A stretch of DNA of 64,000 nt from Methylorubrum populi (GTDB taxonomy: Bacteria; Pseudomonadota; Alphaproteobacteria; Rhizobiales; Beijerinckiaceae). A program made the position numbers and the translations under genes. The stretch covers positions 62,001 to 126,000 of the forward strand of contig DYYG01000011.1 in NCBI GenBank assembly GCA_020741775.1, written 5' to 3'. Each line of letters opens with the position of its first letter. The first letter of the stretch is position 1. A model generated the notes under the pieces. The model was not told the origin of the DNA. It ran no database searches and worked only from the letters and a program-made list of their open reading frames with translations. Of the stretch, positions 45,074-56,062 are shown piece by piece.

Positions 45074-45409
45074 TCAGGCGGCGCTTTTGACCGGCACGCC
45101 CTTCTCGGACAGGAATTGCTGCAGCTCGCCGGACTGGAACATCTCGCGGGCGATGTCGCAGCCGCCGACGAACTCACCCTTCACGTAGATCTGCGGGATG
45201 GTCGGCCAGTTGGAGAACGCCTTGATGCCCTCACGGACCGCCATGTCGTCGAGCACGTTCACGCCCTTGAACGGCACGCCGAGGTAGTTGAGGATCTGGA
45301 CGACCTGGCCCGAGAAGCCGCACATCGGGAATTGCGGCGTGCCCTTCATGAACACGACCACGTCCTGCGAATCGATCTCGTTCTTGATCGTGGTGTTGAT
45401 GTCGCTCAT
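45074..45409 (-). CDS. grxD: Monothiol glutaredoxin (Grx4 family)
   Basis: The 111-residue protein has the monothiol active site CGFS in [20 protein letters not shown] and the conserved [19 protein letters not shown]. These glutaredoxins carry a 2Fe-2S cluster and work with BolA in iron-sulfur trafficking. The bolA-like gene lies 64 bases upstream in the same direction, matching that partnership. Confidence 0.95.
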   Translation of the reverse strand: MSDINTTIKNEIDSQDVVVFMKGTPQFPMCGFSGQVVQILNYLGVPFKGVNVLDDMAVREGIKAFSNWPTIPQIYVKGEFVGGCDIAREMFQSGELQQFLSEKGVPVKSAA

Positions 45410-45473
45410 CGCGCGGTCCTCGTTGTTCGGTCGTGTCTGAAGTCAGGCCTGTTCGGCGGATTTCAAGGTCGCC

Positions 45474-45710
45474 TCAATCCTGAGGAACCCCTGTCGTCAG
45501 CGCAAGGGCGTGGAGCACGCCCCCCATCCGCCCCTGAAGCGCGCCGTACACCATCTGGTGCTGGGCCACGCGGGTTTTGCCCTTGAAGGCGGAGGAGATC
45601 ACGGTCGCGGCGTAATGGTCGCCGTCGCCGGCCAGATCCTTGATCTCGACCTGGGCGTCGGGCAGCGCCTCGCGGATCATCGACTCGATCTCGCGCGCAT
45701 CCATCGGCAT
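45474..45710 (-). CDS. bolA: BolA-family protein
   Basis: The 78-residue protein has the BolA domain: REIESMIREALPDAQVEIKD, then HYAATVISSAFKGKTRVAQH and MVYGALQGRMGGVLHALAL. The conserved Cys or His ligand region is represented by AGDGDHY and VAQHQ. BolA pairs with monothiol glutaredoxins to handle Fe-S clusters. ATG 45710 is favoured by GGAG eight bases upstream; 45704 is the other possibility. It lies between purL and grxD, a common order in alphaproteobacteria. Confidence 0.9.
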   Translation of the reverse strand: MPMDAREIESMIREALPDAQVEIKDLAGDGDHYAATVISSAFKGKTRVAQHQMVYGALQGRMGGVLHALALTTGVPQD

Positions 45711-45735
45711 CGGAAATTCTCCGCTTCGTTGTGGT

Positions 45736-47961
<2,226 letters not shown>

Positions 47962-48145
47962 CCGAGGCCCTGTCTCAAACCGTTACCGCCACCCGGCCGG
48001 GCCCGCACCGGGCCAATCCATGATGGGCCGCTCGCCCCGACGCGGCGCGAACAGACTTTGCGCAACGCTCTAGTGCGATCAACAGCCGCTGCAAAGGGCC
48101 GCCTCGGTCGCGACAGGATTGCGCGCCATCGGCTTGCTGTTTTTC

Positions 48146-49330
48146 CTAGCTTAAATTTGCGTCCACCGCCTCGAAAGGCCCGGTCCGACACCGCTCGACG
48201 CCGACATGGACCGGCTCCGGCCCCGCGACGAAGGCGATGTAATCGAAGGCCTGCGGATCCCGGCTCGACATCAGCAGCTGGAAATGCATGCGGAACAGGT
48301 TCCAGCGGCGGCGGGCGACGAGGGCTGGCTCGATCAGATCCTCGATCTCCACCCGCATCACCGCGAAGCGTCCCCGCGGCGCGGGCGGCAGGCGCGAGGC
48401 GCTCACCGGATCGCGAAGGTGGATCGACAGCCAGTCCCAACTCGCGCGGATGTCGAGCCAGCCGATCGAGGTCTCGCGGCCGATCCGGGCGAGGGCGGCG
48501 CGGGCATCCTCCGCGAGCGGATCGAGGGTGATCCAGGGAATGACGCTGCCGATGGTCACCAGGGTCACCGGCGTGCCGCGCCGCCCGAAATCGGGATCGG
48601 CGGCCAGGATGCGATCGAGGGTTTCGAGCGCGAGGAAACTCGAGGAGGAATGGCCGATCACCACGATCTCGGAGGCATGGCCCTCCGCGGCGCGGATTCG
48701 CTCTGCCCAGGGCCCGAGCCGCTCGCGCATCGCCCGTTCGCGGCCCGACGCGTGGTCGTGGGTGAAGGCGGTGTCGTCGACGAGATGGGTGACGTAGAGC
48801 GGCTTGCCCCGGGTGAGGCGGGTGATCGCGGCAAGGAGCGCGTAGGCGAGAAGCGGCACCAGCGCCGCCTTGGCGAGGATCGGCAGGGCCGTCGCCGGTG
48901 TCAGCGTCACCGCCGCGACGGCGAGGGCGAGGCTCAGCAGGACAAAGGCCAGATAGAACTGGTGGACGCTGACGATCACCCGGTGGAAGCGCCGCGCCTC
49001 GCGCCGGAACGTCTTCAGGTAGCCGGAACGCCAGAGCCGCCACCACAGGCCGGGCAGGCTCGCGAGCCGGCGCAGGTTGGAGCGGGGGAAGCGGGCGCGG
49101 ACGATATCGTCCCAGCGCAGCAGAGAGTAGCGCAGGCGTGTGGACGCACCGTCGGACTGGCTGCGGACCTCCCAGTCGAGACTGATGCCGTCGGCGGAGC
49201 GGACCGGCTCGCCGACCTCGATGGTCATCCCGCGCCGTTGCGCCGTGATCCGGCTCTCGCGGCGGAAGAGGCCCCAATAGGTCTCGGGCTCGCGGGGATC
49301 GAAGCCGGGCAGGTAGAAGACCTGCCGCAC
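48146..49330 (-). CDS. Predicted membrane-bound hydrolase, alpha/beta type
   Basis: The 394-residue protein has two hydrophobic helices near the middle (FYLAFVLLSLALAVAAVTL; LPILAKAALVPLLAYALL) and a lipase-like nucleophile elbow IVVIGHSSSSFLALETLD (G-H-S-S-S) around residue 230, followed by an Asp-rich region. The start MRQVFYLPGFDPREPETYWG is a pattern of uncharacterised alphaproteobacterial hydrolases. The substrate is unknown. It is on the minus strand, 150 bases before recD2's stop, and may be cotranscribed after it. Confidence 0.6.
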   Translation of the reverse strand: MRQVFYLPGFDPREPETYWGLFRRESRITAQRRGMTIEVGEPVRSADGISLDWEVRSQSDGASTRLRYSLLRWDDIVRARFPRSNLRRLASLPGLWWRLWRSGYLKTFRREARRFHRVIVSVHQFYLAFVLLSLALAVAAVTLTPATALPILAKAALVPLLAYALLAAITRLTRGKPLYVTHLVDDTAFTHDHASGRERAMRERLGPWAERIRAAEGHASEIVVIGHSSSSFLALETLDRILAADPDFGRRGTPVTLVTIGSVIPWITLDPLAEDARAALARIGRETSIGWLDIRASWDWLSIHLRDPVSASRLPPAPRGRFAVMRVEIEDLIEPALVARRRWNLFRMHFQLLMSSRDPQAFDYIAFVAGPEPVHVGVERCRTGPFEAVDANLS

Positions 49331-49480
49331 CGGGGCGCTCTCGTCGGACTGGGAAATGGCGGACCGCCGTGCTGGGAAGAGGGCAGGGCGATCTGAGCGA
49401 GTCGCCCGTTCGCCCGCTGCCTACACGATGCGGCAGGGCCCCGGCGAGGGCAAACACGTGACAGGCAGCACCTGTCGGGC

Positions 49481-51664
49481 TCAACCTGCCTCAAGCCATT
49501 CCCGCAGCTTGGTCCATCGGCGGCGTGATGCGCCCTCGCGAATCGCCATCTGGATCGCCCGGCGCTGCCCGACCAGCACCACCAGGCGCCGCCCCCGCGT
49601 CACCCCCGTATAGAGCAGGTTGCGCGCCAGCATGGTGCGGTGCTGCGTCACCACGGGAATCACCACGGCCGGGTATTCCGACCCCTGCGCCTTGTGAATC
49701 GTCTTGGCGAAGGCCGGCACCAGGGTATCGAGTTCGCCAAAGGGATAAACGACCGGGCGGCCGTCGAAATCGACGGTGAGCGCCTCCTCGTCCGGATCAA
49801 TGGCGCTGATCGTGCCGAGATCGCCGTTGAACACGTCGCGGTCGTAATCGTTGCGGGTCTCCATCACCCGGTCACCAGGAGCGAAGCGCCAGCCGAAGCG
49901 CTCCACCTCCACCGGGGGCGACGGGTTCAGCTCCCGCTGCAGGGCGTTGTTGAGGTTGCGGCTGCCCAGCGAGCCGCGGATCATCGGCGTCAGCACCTGG
50001 ATGTCGCGGATCGGATCGAGGCCGAAACGGCGAGGAATGCGGCGGGTCACGAGTTCGATCAGCGTGTCCACGCCCTCCTCGGCCTCGTCGATCTCGACGA
50101 GGTAGAAATCGCTCTCCTCCCCCTTCGGCGCGCCGGCCGGCATGCGACCGGTATTGATGCTGTGGGCGTTGACGACGATCCGGCTCTCCGCCGCCTGGCG
50201 GAAGATCTCGGTGAGCCGCGCCACCGGGAGCCGGCCCGAGGCGATCAGGTCGGCCAGCACCTGTCCGGGTCCGACGGAGGGGAGCTGATCGACATCGCCG
50301 ACCAGGATCAGCCCGGCCCGCTCCGGCACCGCCTTGAGCACCGCGTTCATCAGCGGCACGTCGACCATCGAGGTTTCGTCGATAATCAGGAGGTCGCAAT
50401 CGAGCGGGGCGTCCTCGACGCGCTGAAAGCCGCCATTGCGCGGGTCGATCTCCAGCAACCGATGGAGGGTGCGCGCCTCCAGGCCGGTCTGTTCCGCCAT
50501 GCGCTTGGCCGCGCGCCCCGTCGGCGCGGCGAGCAGCACCCGCACCCCCTTCGCGGTGAGAATGCGCAGGATCGCGTCGAGCGTGCTGGTCTTGCCGACC
50601 CCGGGGCCGCCGGTGAGGATGCAGAGGCGCGTCCGCAGGGCGAGGCGGATCGCGTCGGCCTGGGATTCGGACAGCGCCTTTCCCGTCCTCGCCTCGACCC
50701 AGGGGCGGGCAAGGGCGAAATCGATCTCGGGCCAGGGCGGCCTACCGGCGGCGCGGTCGAGGAGCCGCTGAGCGATGGCCCGCTCGGCCCCGTGCAATCC
50801 CTTCAGGAAAAGGCAGGGCTCACCGCGCAAAGTGTCGGCCACCACCTCTCGCCCCTCCCGCAGGCTCAGGGCCGCGGCGACCCGCACCAGATCGGGGGAG
50901 ACGTCGAGGAGACTCGACGCAAGCCGCACCAGGGCCTCGACCGGCAGGCCGCAATGGCCCTCGTCCATCGCGCTTTGGAGCGCGTAGCTGATGCCGGCGG
51001 CCAGGCGCTGCGGCGCATCGCGGGCGAGGCCGAGGCGCAGGGCGATGGCATCGGCGGTGCGAAAGCCGATGCCGCGGATGTCGCGGGCGAGGCGATAGGG
51101 ATCCTCCGTCATGACCGACAGAGCATCGTGGCCATAGGTGCGGAAGATGCGGGTCGCCCGGGCGGTGCCGACGCCGTGGGCGTGGAGGAAGATCATGATC
51201 TCCCGAACCGCCTTCTGCTCGGCCCAGCCCTTGACGATGCGGGCGGCGCGCTTCGGACCAATCCCCTCGACTTCCGTGAGCCGTGCGGGTTCGGCCTCGA
51301 TGATCTCGAACACCGCCTCGCCGAAGGTGGCCACGATGCGCTTGGCCATGGCCGGGCCGATGCCGCGCATCTGGCCCGAGGCGAGATAGCGCGCGATGCC
51401 CTCGATGCCGGTGGGCGGCGTGACCTGAAGCGTCTCCGCGCGGAACTGGAGGCCGTGCTCCCGGTCGGCCACCCAGCGGCCCGAAGCCGTCAGCCACTCG
51501 CCCGCGGCGATGGCCGGCGCGTGTCCCACCACCGGGACGAGGTCGCGCCGGCCACGGGCATGGACCTTGAGGACGCAGAAGCCCGTCTCGGCGCTGTGAA
51601 AGGTGACCCGCTCGACCGAGCCGGCGAGCATGTCGAGACCGGGTGGCCGGACCGGCGCGTTCAT
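49481..51664 (-). CDS. recD2: RecD2-type ATP-dependent DNA helicase
   Basis: The 727-residue helicase has an N-terminal OB-like part, helix-hairpin-helix motifs (MRGIGPAMAKRIVATFGEAV; VEGIGPKRAARIVKGWAEQ), Walker A LTGGPGVGKTS, motif II LLIIDETSMVDVPLM, and later superfamily 1 motifs (VGDVDQLPSVGPGQV; TIHKAQGSEYPAVVIPV). RecD2 proteins unwind DNA 5' to 3' and act in repair independently of RecBC. It lies 119 bases after the LexA-box-associated gene 51784-52470, and both may form an operon, with a small hairpin between them. Confidence 0.9.
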   Translation of the reverse strand: MNAPVRPPGLDMLAGSVERVTFHSAETGFCVLKVHARGRRDLVPVVGHAPAIAAGEWLTASGRWVADREHGLQFRAETLQVTPPTGIEGIARYLASGQMRGIGPAMAKRIVATFGEAVFEIIEAEPARLTEVEGIGPKRAARIVKGWAEQKAVREIMIFLHAHGVGTARATRIFRTYGHDALSVMTEDPYRLARDIRGIGFRTADAIALRLGLARDAPQRLAAGISYALQSAMDEGHCGLPVEALVRLASSLLDVSPDLVRVAAALSLREGREVVADTLRGEPCLFLKGLHGAERAIAQRLLDRAAGRPPWPEIDFALARPWVEARTGKALSESQADAIRLALRTRLCILTGGPGVGKTSTLDAILRILTAKGVRVLLAAPTGRAAKRMAEQTGLEARTLHRLLEIDPRNGGFQRVEDAPLDCDLLIIDETSMVDVPLMNAVLKAVPERAGLILVGDVDQLPSVGPGQVLADLIASGRLPVARLTEIFRQAAESRIVVNAHSINTGRMPAGAPKGEESDFYLVEIDEAEEGVDTLIELVTRRIPRRFGLDPIRDIQVLTPMIRGSLGSRNLNNALQRELNPSPPVEVERFGWRFAPGDRVMETRNDYDRDVFNGDLGTISAIDPDEEALTVDFDGRPVVYPFGELDTLVPAFAKTIHKAQGSEYPAVVIPVVTQHRTMLARNLLYTGVTRGRRLVVLVGQRRAIQMAIREGASRRRWTKLREWLEAG

Positions 51665-51686
51665 CCTCTCACCCCCTCATGGTCTT

Positions 51687-51704
51687 GAAAGGTCGAGACC
51701 TTTC
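51687..51704. other. Short perfect inverted repeat between the 228-aa gene and recD2
   Basis: GAAAGGTC and GACCTTTC flank GA. It lies in the 119-bp gap between two same-strand genes and could form a small hairpin or attenuator, but no T run follows. It may also be a binding site. Confidence 0.4.
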
Positions 51705-51783
51705 GCGGGTCCGGGATCGAGCCCCGGTGAAGGCCGGGGTTCCGCCCTTGTCCCCCGCCAAAGGGCTTACCCTTCGGACCTCC

Positions 51784-52470
51784 TCACGCCGCCCGGCTGC
51801 CACGGCCGGCCTTCTTGGCCGGCGGCCAGCCAAGCGCCCGCAGCCGCGCCTTGGCATAGTCGCGCACCTCCTCGCGGGTGCCGTGCGGCATGGAATTGAG
51901 GATGGCTTGGGTCTTCTCGTCGAGCATCAGGTCGGTGACCGCGTTGATCGAGGCCGCCTCGTCGATCAGGCGCTTCAGGTCGGCCTCCTGCTCGGTCACC
52001 TCGTCGAAGGCCGGAGGCGCGTCGAAATCCTCGTCCACGGCGCGGATCGCCATGGGCTGGTTCTGGCGGAACTCGTCCGCCTCTTCCTCGGAATAGACGA
52101 GGCCGTGCAGCTCGATCAGCTTGAGGATGACCCGGTCCTTCGCCCGCTTCTCCGCCATGGCGTAGACATAGGCCGCCTGCCGGCCGGACACGCGGTAGTT
52201 CACGTTCACCAGCGCCTCGCCGATCGACCATTCGACCCGCTCCTCGCCCGCCTTCTCACCCGGCATGTGGCCGGTGACGAGGATCACAGCCTCGTCCCGC
52301 TCGCTGCGCAGCAGGGTCGGCGGATCGAACCGGATCTGCGTATGCGCGGCGATCCGCTCCAGGGTCTTGTGGTAGATCACGGCGGTGCCCTGCACGCGCC
52401 ACACATTGCCGGCGAAGGGCTCGCCGTAGCGCACGAGGATATCGGCGATCTGCTTGTCGGCTGTTCTCAT
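51784..52470 (-). CDS. Uncharacterised protein with phage-recombination-like motifs, preceded by a LexA box
   Basis: The 228-residue cytosolic protein has two parts: a domain of about 135 residues (ADILVRYGEPFAGNVWRVQG; EWSIGEALVNVNYRVSGRQA; YAMAEKRAKDRVILKLIELH and GLVYSEEEADEF) and a C-terminal helical tail with MPHGTREEVRDYAKARLRAL. The AEKRAKDRVILKLI.LHG.VYSEEEAD pattern is one I recall from small proteins in rhizobial phages and prophages near recombination genes; this is from memory and the function is not known. A perfect GTTC-N7-GTTC box 68 bases upstream suggests SOS control. It is followed by recD2 on the same strand. It may help with annealing or helicase loading during repair. Confidence 0.65.
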   Translation of the reverse strand: MRTADKQIADILVRYGEPFAGNVWRVQGTAVIYHKTLERIAAHTQIRFDPPTLLRSERDEAVILVTGHMPGEKAGEERVEWSIGEALVNVNYRVSGRQAAYVYAMAEKRAKDRVILKLIELHGLVYSEEEADEFRQNQPMAIRAVDEDFDAPPAFDEVTEQEADLKRLIDEAASINAVTDLMLDEKTQAILNSMPHGTREEVRDYAKARLRALGWPPAKKAGRGSRAA

Positions 52471-52537
52471 GATGCGTCCCTGACGGTGGGGTCGGGCCGG
52501 TGAGCGGAACTGCGTTCTCCGCGTTCGAGCGGCACAT

Positions 52538-52552
52538 GTTCCCGTTATGTTC
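52538..52552. promoter_or_regulatory. LexA-type SOS box
   Basis: GTTCCCGTTATGTTC is an exact fit to the alphaproteobacterial LexA consensus GTTC-N7-GTTC. It lies 68 bases upstream of the minus-strand gene at 51784-52470 (start 52470) and should repress it until DNA damage. Confidence 0.7.
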
Positions 52553-52556
52553 TACC

Positions 52557-52576
52557 TGTGGACAATATGTGGATAA
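52557..52576. promoter_or_regulatory. Two adjacent DnaA-box-like nonamers
   Basis: TGTGGACAA at 52557-52565 differs by one base from the reverse complement of the DnaA box, and TGTGGATAA at 52568-52576 is an exact complement of TTATCCACA. They lie in the intergenic region left of recQ, just upstream of the SOS box. They could be regulatory DnaA sites or chance. Confidence 0.5.
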
Positions 52577-52707
52577 CCCTTGCCTAGCAAAGGGGGGGGC
52601 GCCGCGGCGCGAGGTCGCGATTTGTTCGGTTGGATCGCCGCTTCGGGCGAGATGAGGTCTCGGACCAGCTCCGTTTGATCCCTTCGGGATGCCGGATCCA
52701 GCTTCGC

Positions 52708-54552
52708 TCAAGCCCGCTTGGCGTCGTCCAAGAACTCGCGGATCGCGTCGGTGAAGCGTTCGCCGTAGGCCTCGCGCTTGCGCTCGCCGACGCCGTGGAC
52801 CGAGCGGAGCGCCCAGAGATCGACCGGCTTGGAGCGCGCCATTTCGATCAAGGTGCGGTCGGGGAAGACCATGAAGGCGGCGATGCCCTCCGCCCGGGCG
52901 ATGGTGGCGCGCAGGCCGCGTAGATGCTGGAACAGGGCCTCGTCGGCCTCGCTCAGGCCCGCCGTGTCGTCCTCGGACCGGGTGGCCTTGCGGCTTCGCG
53001 GCTCGGCCTTCTTCGGCTCGGGATCGGGCCGCACCTCGATCGTCTCCCGGCCGAACAGGATCGCCTCGCCCTTCTCGGTCATGACGAGCCCGCCATAGCC
53101 ATCGGTGTTCTCGGCCACCGCCCCGGCGGCGAAGAGCTGGCGCAGCAGGGCCCGCCAGGCCGCGACCGGCTTGTCGGCCCCGACACCGAAGGTCTTCAGC
53201 GCGGCGTGTCCGTTGCGGCGGATCTGCTCGCTCTCCTTGCCGTGGACGACGTCGCAGACATAGGTCGCGCCGAAGCGCTGACCGGTGCGTACGACGGCGG
53301 AGAGGAGCTTCTGCGCCGCCACCGTCCCGTCGATGAGGGAGACGCCGCCCCGGCACAGGTCGCAGCGGCCGCAGCGGTCGCTCGCCTCGCCGAAATAGCC
53401 GAGCAGCGATTGGCGCCGGCAGGCGGCCCCCTCGCACAGGGCGATCATGGCTTCGAGCTTGCGCCGCTCGACCCGGCGCCGCTCCTCCGAGATCTCCTTC
53501 TCGTCGATCTGGCGACGGCGCAGCGCCATGTCGTCGAGGCCGTAGAGGGTCAGGGTATCCGAGGGCAGCCCGTCACGGCCGGCGCGCCCGATCTCCTGAT
53601 AATAGCCCTCGATGTTGGTCGGCATGTCGGCATGGCAGACGAAGCGCACATCCGGCTTGTTGATGCCCATGCCGAAGGCCACGGTGGCGGTCATCACCAC
53701 CCCGTCCTCCTGGAGGAAGGTGTCCTGATTCCTCGCCCGCGTGCCCTGATCGAGCCCGGCATGGTAGGGCAGGGCATTGAAGCCATCGGCCTTGAGGCTG
53801 TCGGCCAGTTGCTCCACCCGCTTGCGCGACGAGCAATAGATGATGCCGCTCTCCGCTCGGCGGTTGCGCAGGAAGCGTTCCAGCTGCCGGGTCGGGTTGT
53901 CCTTCGGCTGGAAGGTCAGGCGGATGTTCGGCCGGTCGAAGGAATGGACGAAGGTTCTGGGCGGACGCCCCACCGGGAACAGCCGCTCGGCGATCTCGGC
54001 CCGGGTAGCGGCGTCGGCGGTGGCCGTCAGCGCCAGGGTCTGCACATTGCCCAAAGCCTCGCGGGCGCGGGCGATCTCGCGATATTCGGGCCTGAAATCG
54101 TGTCCCCATTGCGAGACGCAATGCGCCTCGTCGACGGCGAGCCGCCGCACGCCGGCCCCACGCAGGGCGTCCATGCAGCCGTCCATCAGCAGCCGTTCCG
54201 GCGAGACGAACAGCAGCCGCAGGTCGCCCGAACGGATCTTGCGCCACGTCTCCCGCGAGGCCATCTCGGCGATCGTCGAATTGAGGGTGGCGGCTTCGAT
54301 GCCGAAGGCGTGCATCTGCTGCACCTGATCGTGCATCAGGGCGATCAGCGGCGAGACCACCACGGTGAGCCCGGCATCGACCAAGGCCGGCAGCTGGTAG
54401 GTCATCGACTTGCCGGAGCCGGTGGGCATCACCGCGAACACGTCGGTTCCGTCGAGCACCGCACCGATCACCTCGTCCTGTCCAGGACGGAAATCGTCGT
54501 AGCCGAAGGTCTTTTTCAGCGCGGCGCGGGCCTCGTCGAGGCGAGCTGTCAT
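52708..54552 (-). CDS. recQ: RecQ ATP-dependent DNA helicase
   Basis: The 614-residue superfamily 2 helicase has FGYDDFRPGQDEVIGAVLDG, Walker A VMPTGSGKSM, DEAH as DEAHCVSQWGHDFRPEY, motif VI GRAGRDGLP and the zinc-binding Cys set near residue 380-400 (CRRQSLLGYFGEASDRCGRC DLC). An HRDC domain ends the protein (LFQHLRGLRATIARAEGIAA). The start ATG 54552 gives the usual length. It works in recombination repair and fork restart. Confidence 0.95.
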   Translation of the reverse strand: MTARLDEARAALKKTFGYDDFRPGQDEVIGAVLDGTDVFAVMPTGSGKSMTYQLPALVDAGLTVVVSPLIALMHDQVQQMHAFGIEAATLNSTIAEMASRETWRKIRSGDLRLLFVSPERLLMDGCMDALRGAGVRRLAVDEAHCVSQWGHDFRPEYREIARAREALGNVQTLALTATADAATRAEIAERLFPVGRPPRTFVHSFDRPNIRLTFQPKDNPTRQLERFLRNRRAESGIIYCSSRKRVEQLADSLKADGFNALPYHAGLDQGTRARNQDTFLQEDGVVMTATVAFGMGINKPDVRFVCHADMPTNIEGYYQEIGRAGRDGLPSDTLTLYGLDDMALRRRQIDEKEISEERRRVERRKLEAMIALCEGAACRRQSLLGYFGEASDRCGRCDLCRGGVSLIDGTVAAQKLLSAVVRTGQRFGATYVCDVVHGKESEQIRRNGHAALKTFGVGADKPVAAWRALLRQLFAAGAVAENTDGYGGLVMTEKGEAILFGRETIEVRPDPEPKKAEPRSRKATRSEDDTAGLSEADEALFQHLRGLRATIARAEGIAAFMVFPDRTLIEMARSKPVDLWALRSVHGVGERKREAYGERFTDAIREFLDDAKRA

Positions 54553-54660
54553 CGGGGCACTTGCACGAAAGGCGGACAAGGAAGACGGAGGAAGCCGAGA
54601 TCGGCTCGCGGGTTCGATCTGCAGACAACAACTTACGGCTGTCCGCACAACGAGGCGGCC

Positions 54661-54792
54661 ATACCGCTGAACGCCCGCTACGCGGAGGTCAACCGCGCCG
54701 CTAAAAAGCTGGCATCGCAGACGCAGGGGAGCAAGACCGACGCGCTGCGTATCGCACTCGTCGACGAGTTGAAACGGCGGGAAAGCCGCATC
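54661..54792 (+). pseudogene. VapB-like antitoxin remnant with a lost start codon
   Basis: On the plus strand PLNARYAEVNRAAKKLASQT followed by QGSKTDALRIALVDELKRRE fits VapB/Psk-type antitoxins, which usually begin MxLxI..xEV.RLA. The expected ATG is ATA here (54661-54663). Downstream the sequence loses the family tail (KxFxDDLSG) and no PIN toxin is present. It lies between recQ and recF, opposite to their direction, and looks like a decayed insertion of a toxin-antitoxin half. Confidence 0.5.
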
Positions 54793-54867
54793 CCCCCGAA
54801 GAATAGCGGCTTCCGCGCGCAACGACGTCTGACCGAGCGACGATATCGCCACCACGACGGCCTGACG

Positions 54868-56022
54868 TCACCCGGCCAGCGGCACGATCCGCCCGTCGGC
54901 GACACCGATCAGATCGGCCCGGCCTTCGAGTTCCGCGAACAGGGCCGGATCGGCGCCTGTCATCCAGACCTGTCCCTCGAGCGCCTCCAGGGCATCGAAC
55001 AGCCCGCCCCGCCGTCGCGGGTCGAGATGAGCCGCGACCTCGTCGAGCAGTATCAGGGGCGTGAGCCCGCTCATCGCCCGCACGAGGCGGGCATGGGCGA
55101 GAACGAGGCCAATCAGCAGGGCCTTCTGCTCGCCGGTCGAGGCAGTGGCCGCCGGCACGTCCTTGGGGCCGTGACGCACGACAAGGTCGGTGGTCTGCGG
55201 GCCGATCAGGGTGCGGCCCGCCGCCCGGTCGCGGTGACGGCCCTGGGCCAGGGCGCGGCGGAAACGGTCTTCCGCCTCCAGCGCCGGCCAGACCGCGACG
55301 AGGTCGTCGAGATCGCCTTCGAGCCGCACGGAGGCCCAGGGAAAGGGTGCGGCATCGTCCCGCGTCTCGGCGATCAGGCGGTCGAGTCGCTCCACGGTCT
55401 CCCGCCGGGCCAAAGCCACGGCGACGCCGAGTTCGGCCACTTCGCGCTCGACCGCGTCGAGCCAGCGGCCGTCATCCGGCCGCTCGTCGAGCAGACGGTT
55501 CCGCGAGCGCAGCGCCCGCTCCATCGCCGAAACCCGGCTGCCGTGGCTCGCATCGACGGCGAGGACGAGCCGGTCGAGGAAGCGGCGGCGGTCCCCGGCG
55601 GCGCCACGGAACAGCCCATCGAAATCCGGCGTCAGCCAGACGAGGCGCAGGAAATCGGAGAAGGCGACCGGGGAGGGGGCCGGCGCCCCATCGATGCGGC
55701 AGACCCGCGTCCCCCGGCTGTCGTAGCCCGGCGGCTCGTAGCCGGTGCCGAGGCGGTGCTCGGCTTCCTGGGTTTCGAGGGTCGCCGACACCGCGAAGCC
55801 ACCGGGACCGCCCACCCGCGCCATGGTCGCGAGATCGGCGCGGCGCAGGCCGCGACCGGGGCAGAACAGCGATACGGCCTCGATGATATTGGTCTTGCCC
55901 GCGCCGTTCTCGCCGATCAGCGCCACGAAGCGGCGCGTCGTGGCGAGATCGAGATCGAGATGATTGCGGAAATCGCGGGCGATCAGTCGGGTGAGGCGCG
56001 TGCCTCCCGGCAGGGTGTCCAT
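54868..56022 (-). CDS. recF: DNA replication and repair protein RecF
   Basis: The 384-residue SMC-like ATPase has RDFRNHLDLDLATTRRFVAL and Walker A GENGAGKTN near residue 40, the signature region STGEQKALLIGLVLAHARLV and Walker B LILLDEVAAHLD. RecF loads RecA at gaps through RecOR. It is 40 bases after dnaN, in the conserved dnaA-dnaN-recF order. Confidence 0.96.
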   Translation of the reverse strand: MDTLPGGTRLTRLIARDFRNHLDLDLATTRRFVALIGENGAGKTNIIEAVSLFCPGRGLRRADLATMARVGGPGGFAVSATLETQEAEHRLGTGYEPPGYDSRGTRVCRIDGAPAPSPVAFSDFLRLVWLTPDFDGLFRGAAGDRRRFLDRLVLAVDASHGSRVSAMERALRSRNRLLDERPDDGRWLDAVEREVAELGVAVALARRETVERLDRLIAETRDDAAPFPWASVRLEGDLDDLVAVWPALEAEDRFRRALAQGRHRDRAAGRTLIGPQTTDLVVRHGPKDVPAATASTGEQKALLIGLVLAHARLVRAMSGLTPLILLDEVAAHLDPRRRGGLFDALEALEGQVWMTGADPALFAELEGRADLIGVADGRIVPLAG

Positions 56023-56062
56023 CCAGGCGATATATCCGATCCGGCGGGCGCCGGAAGCGGAC

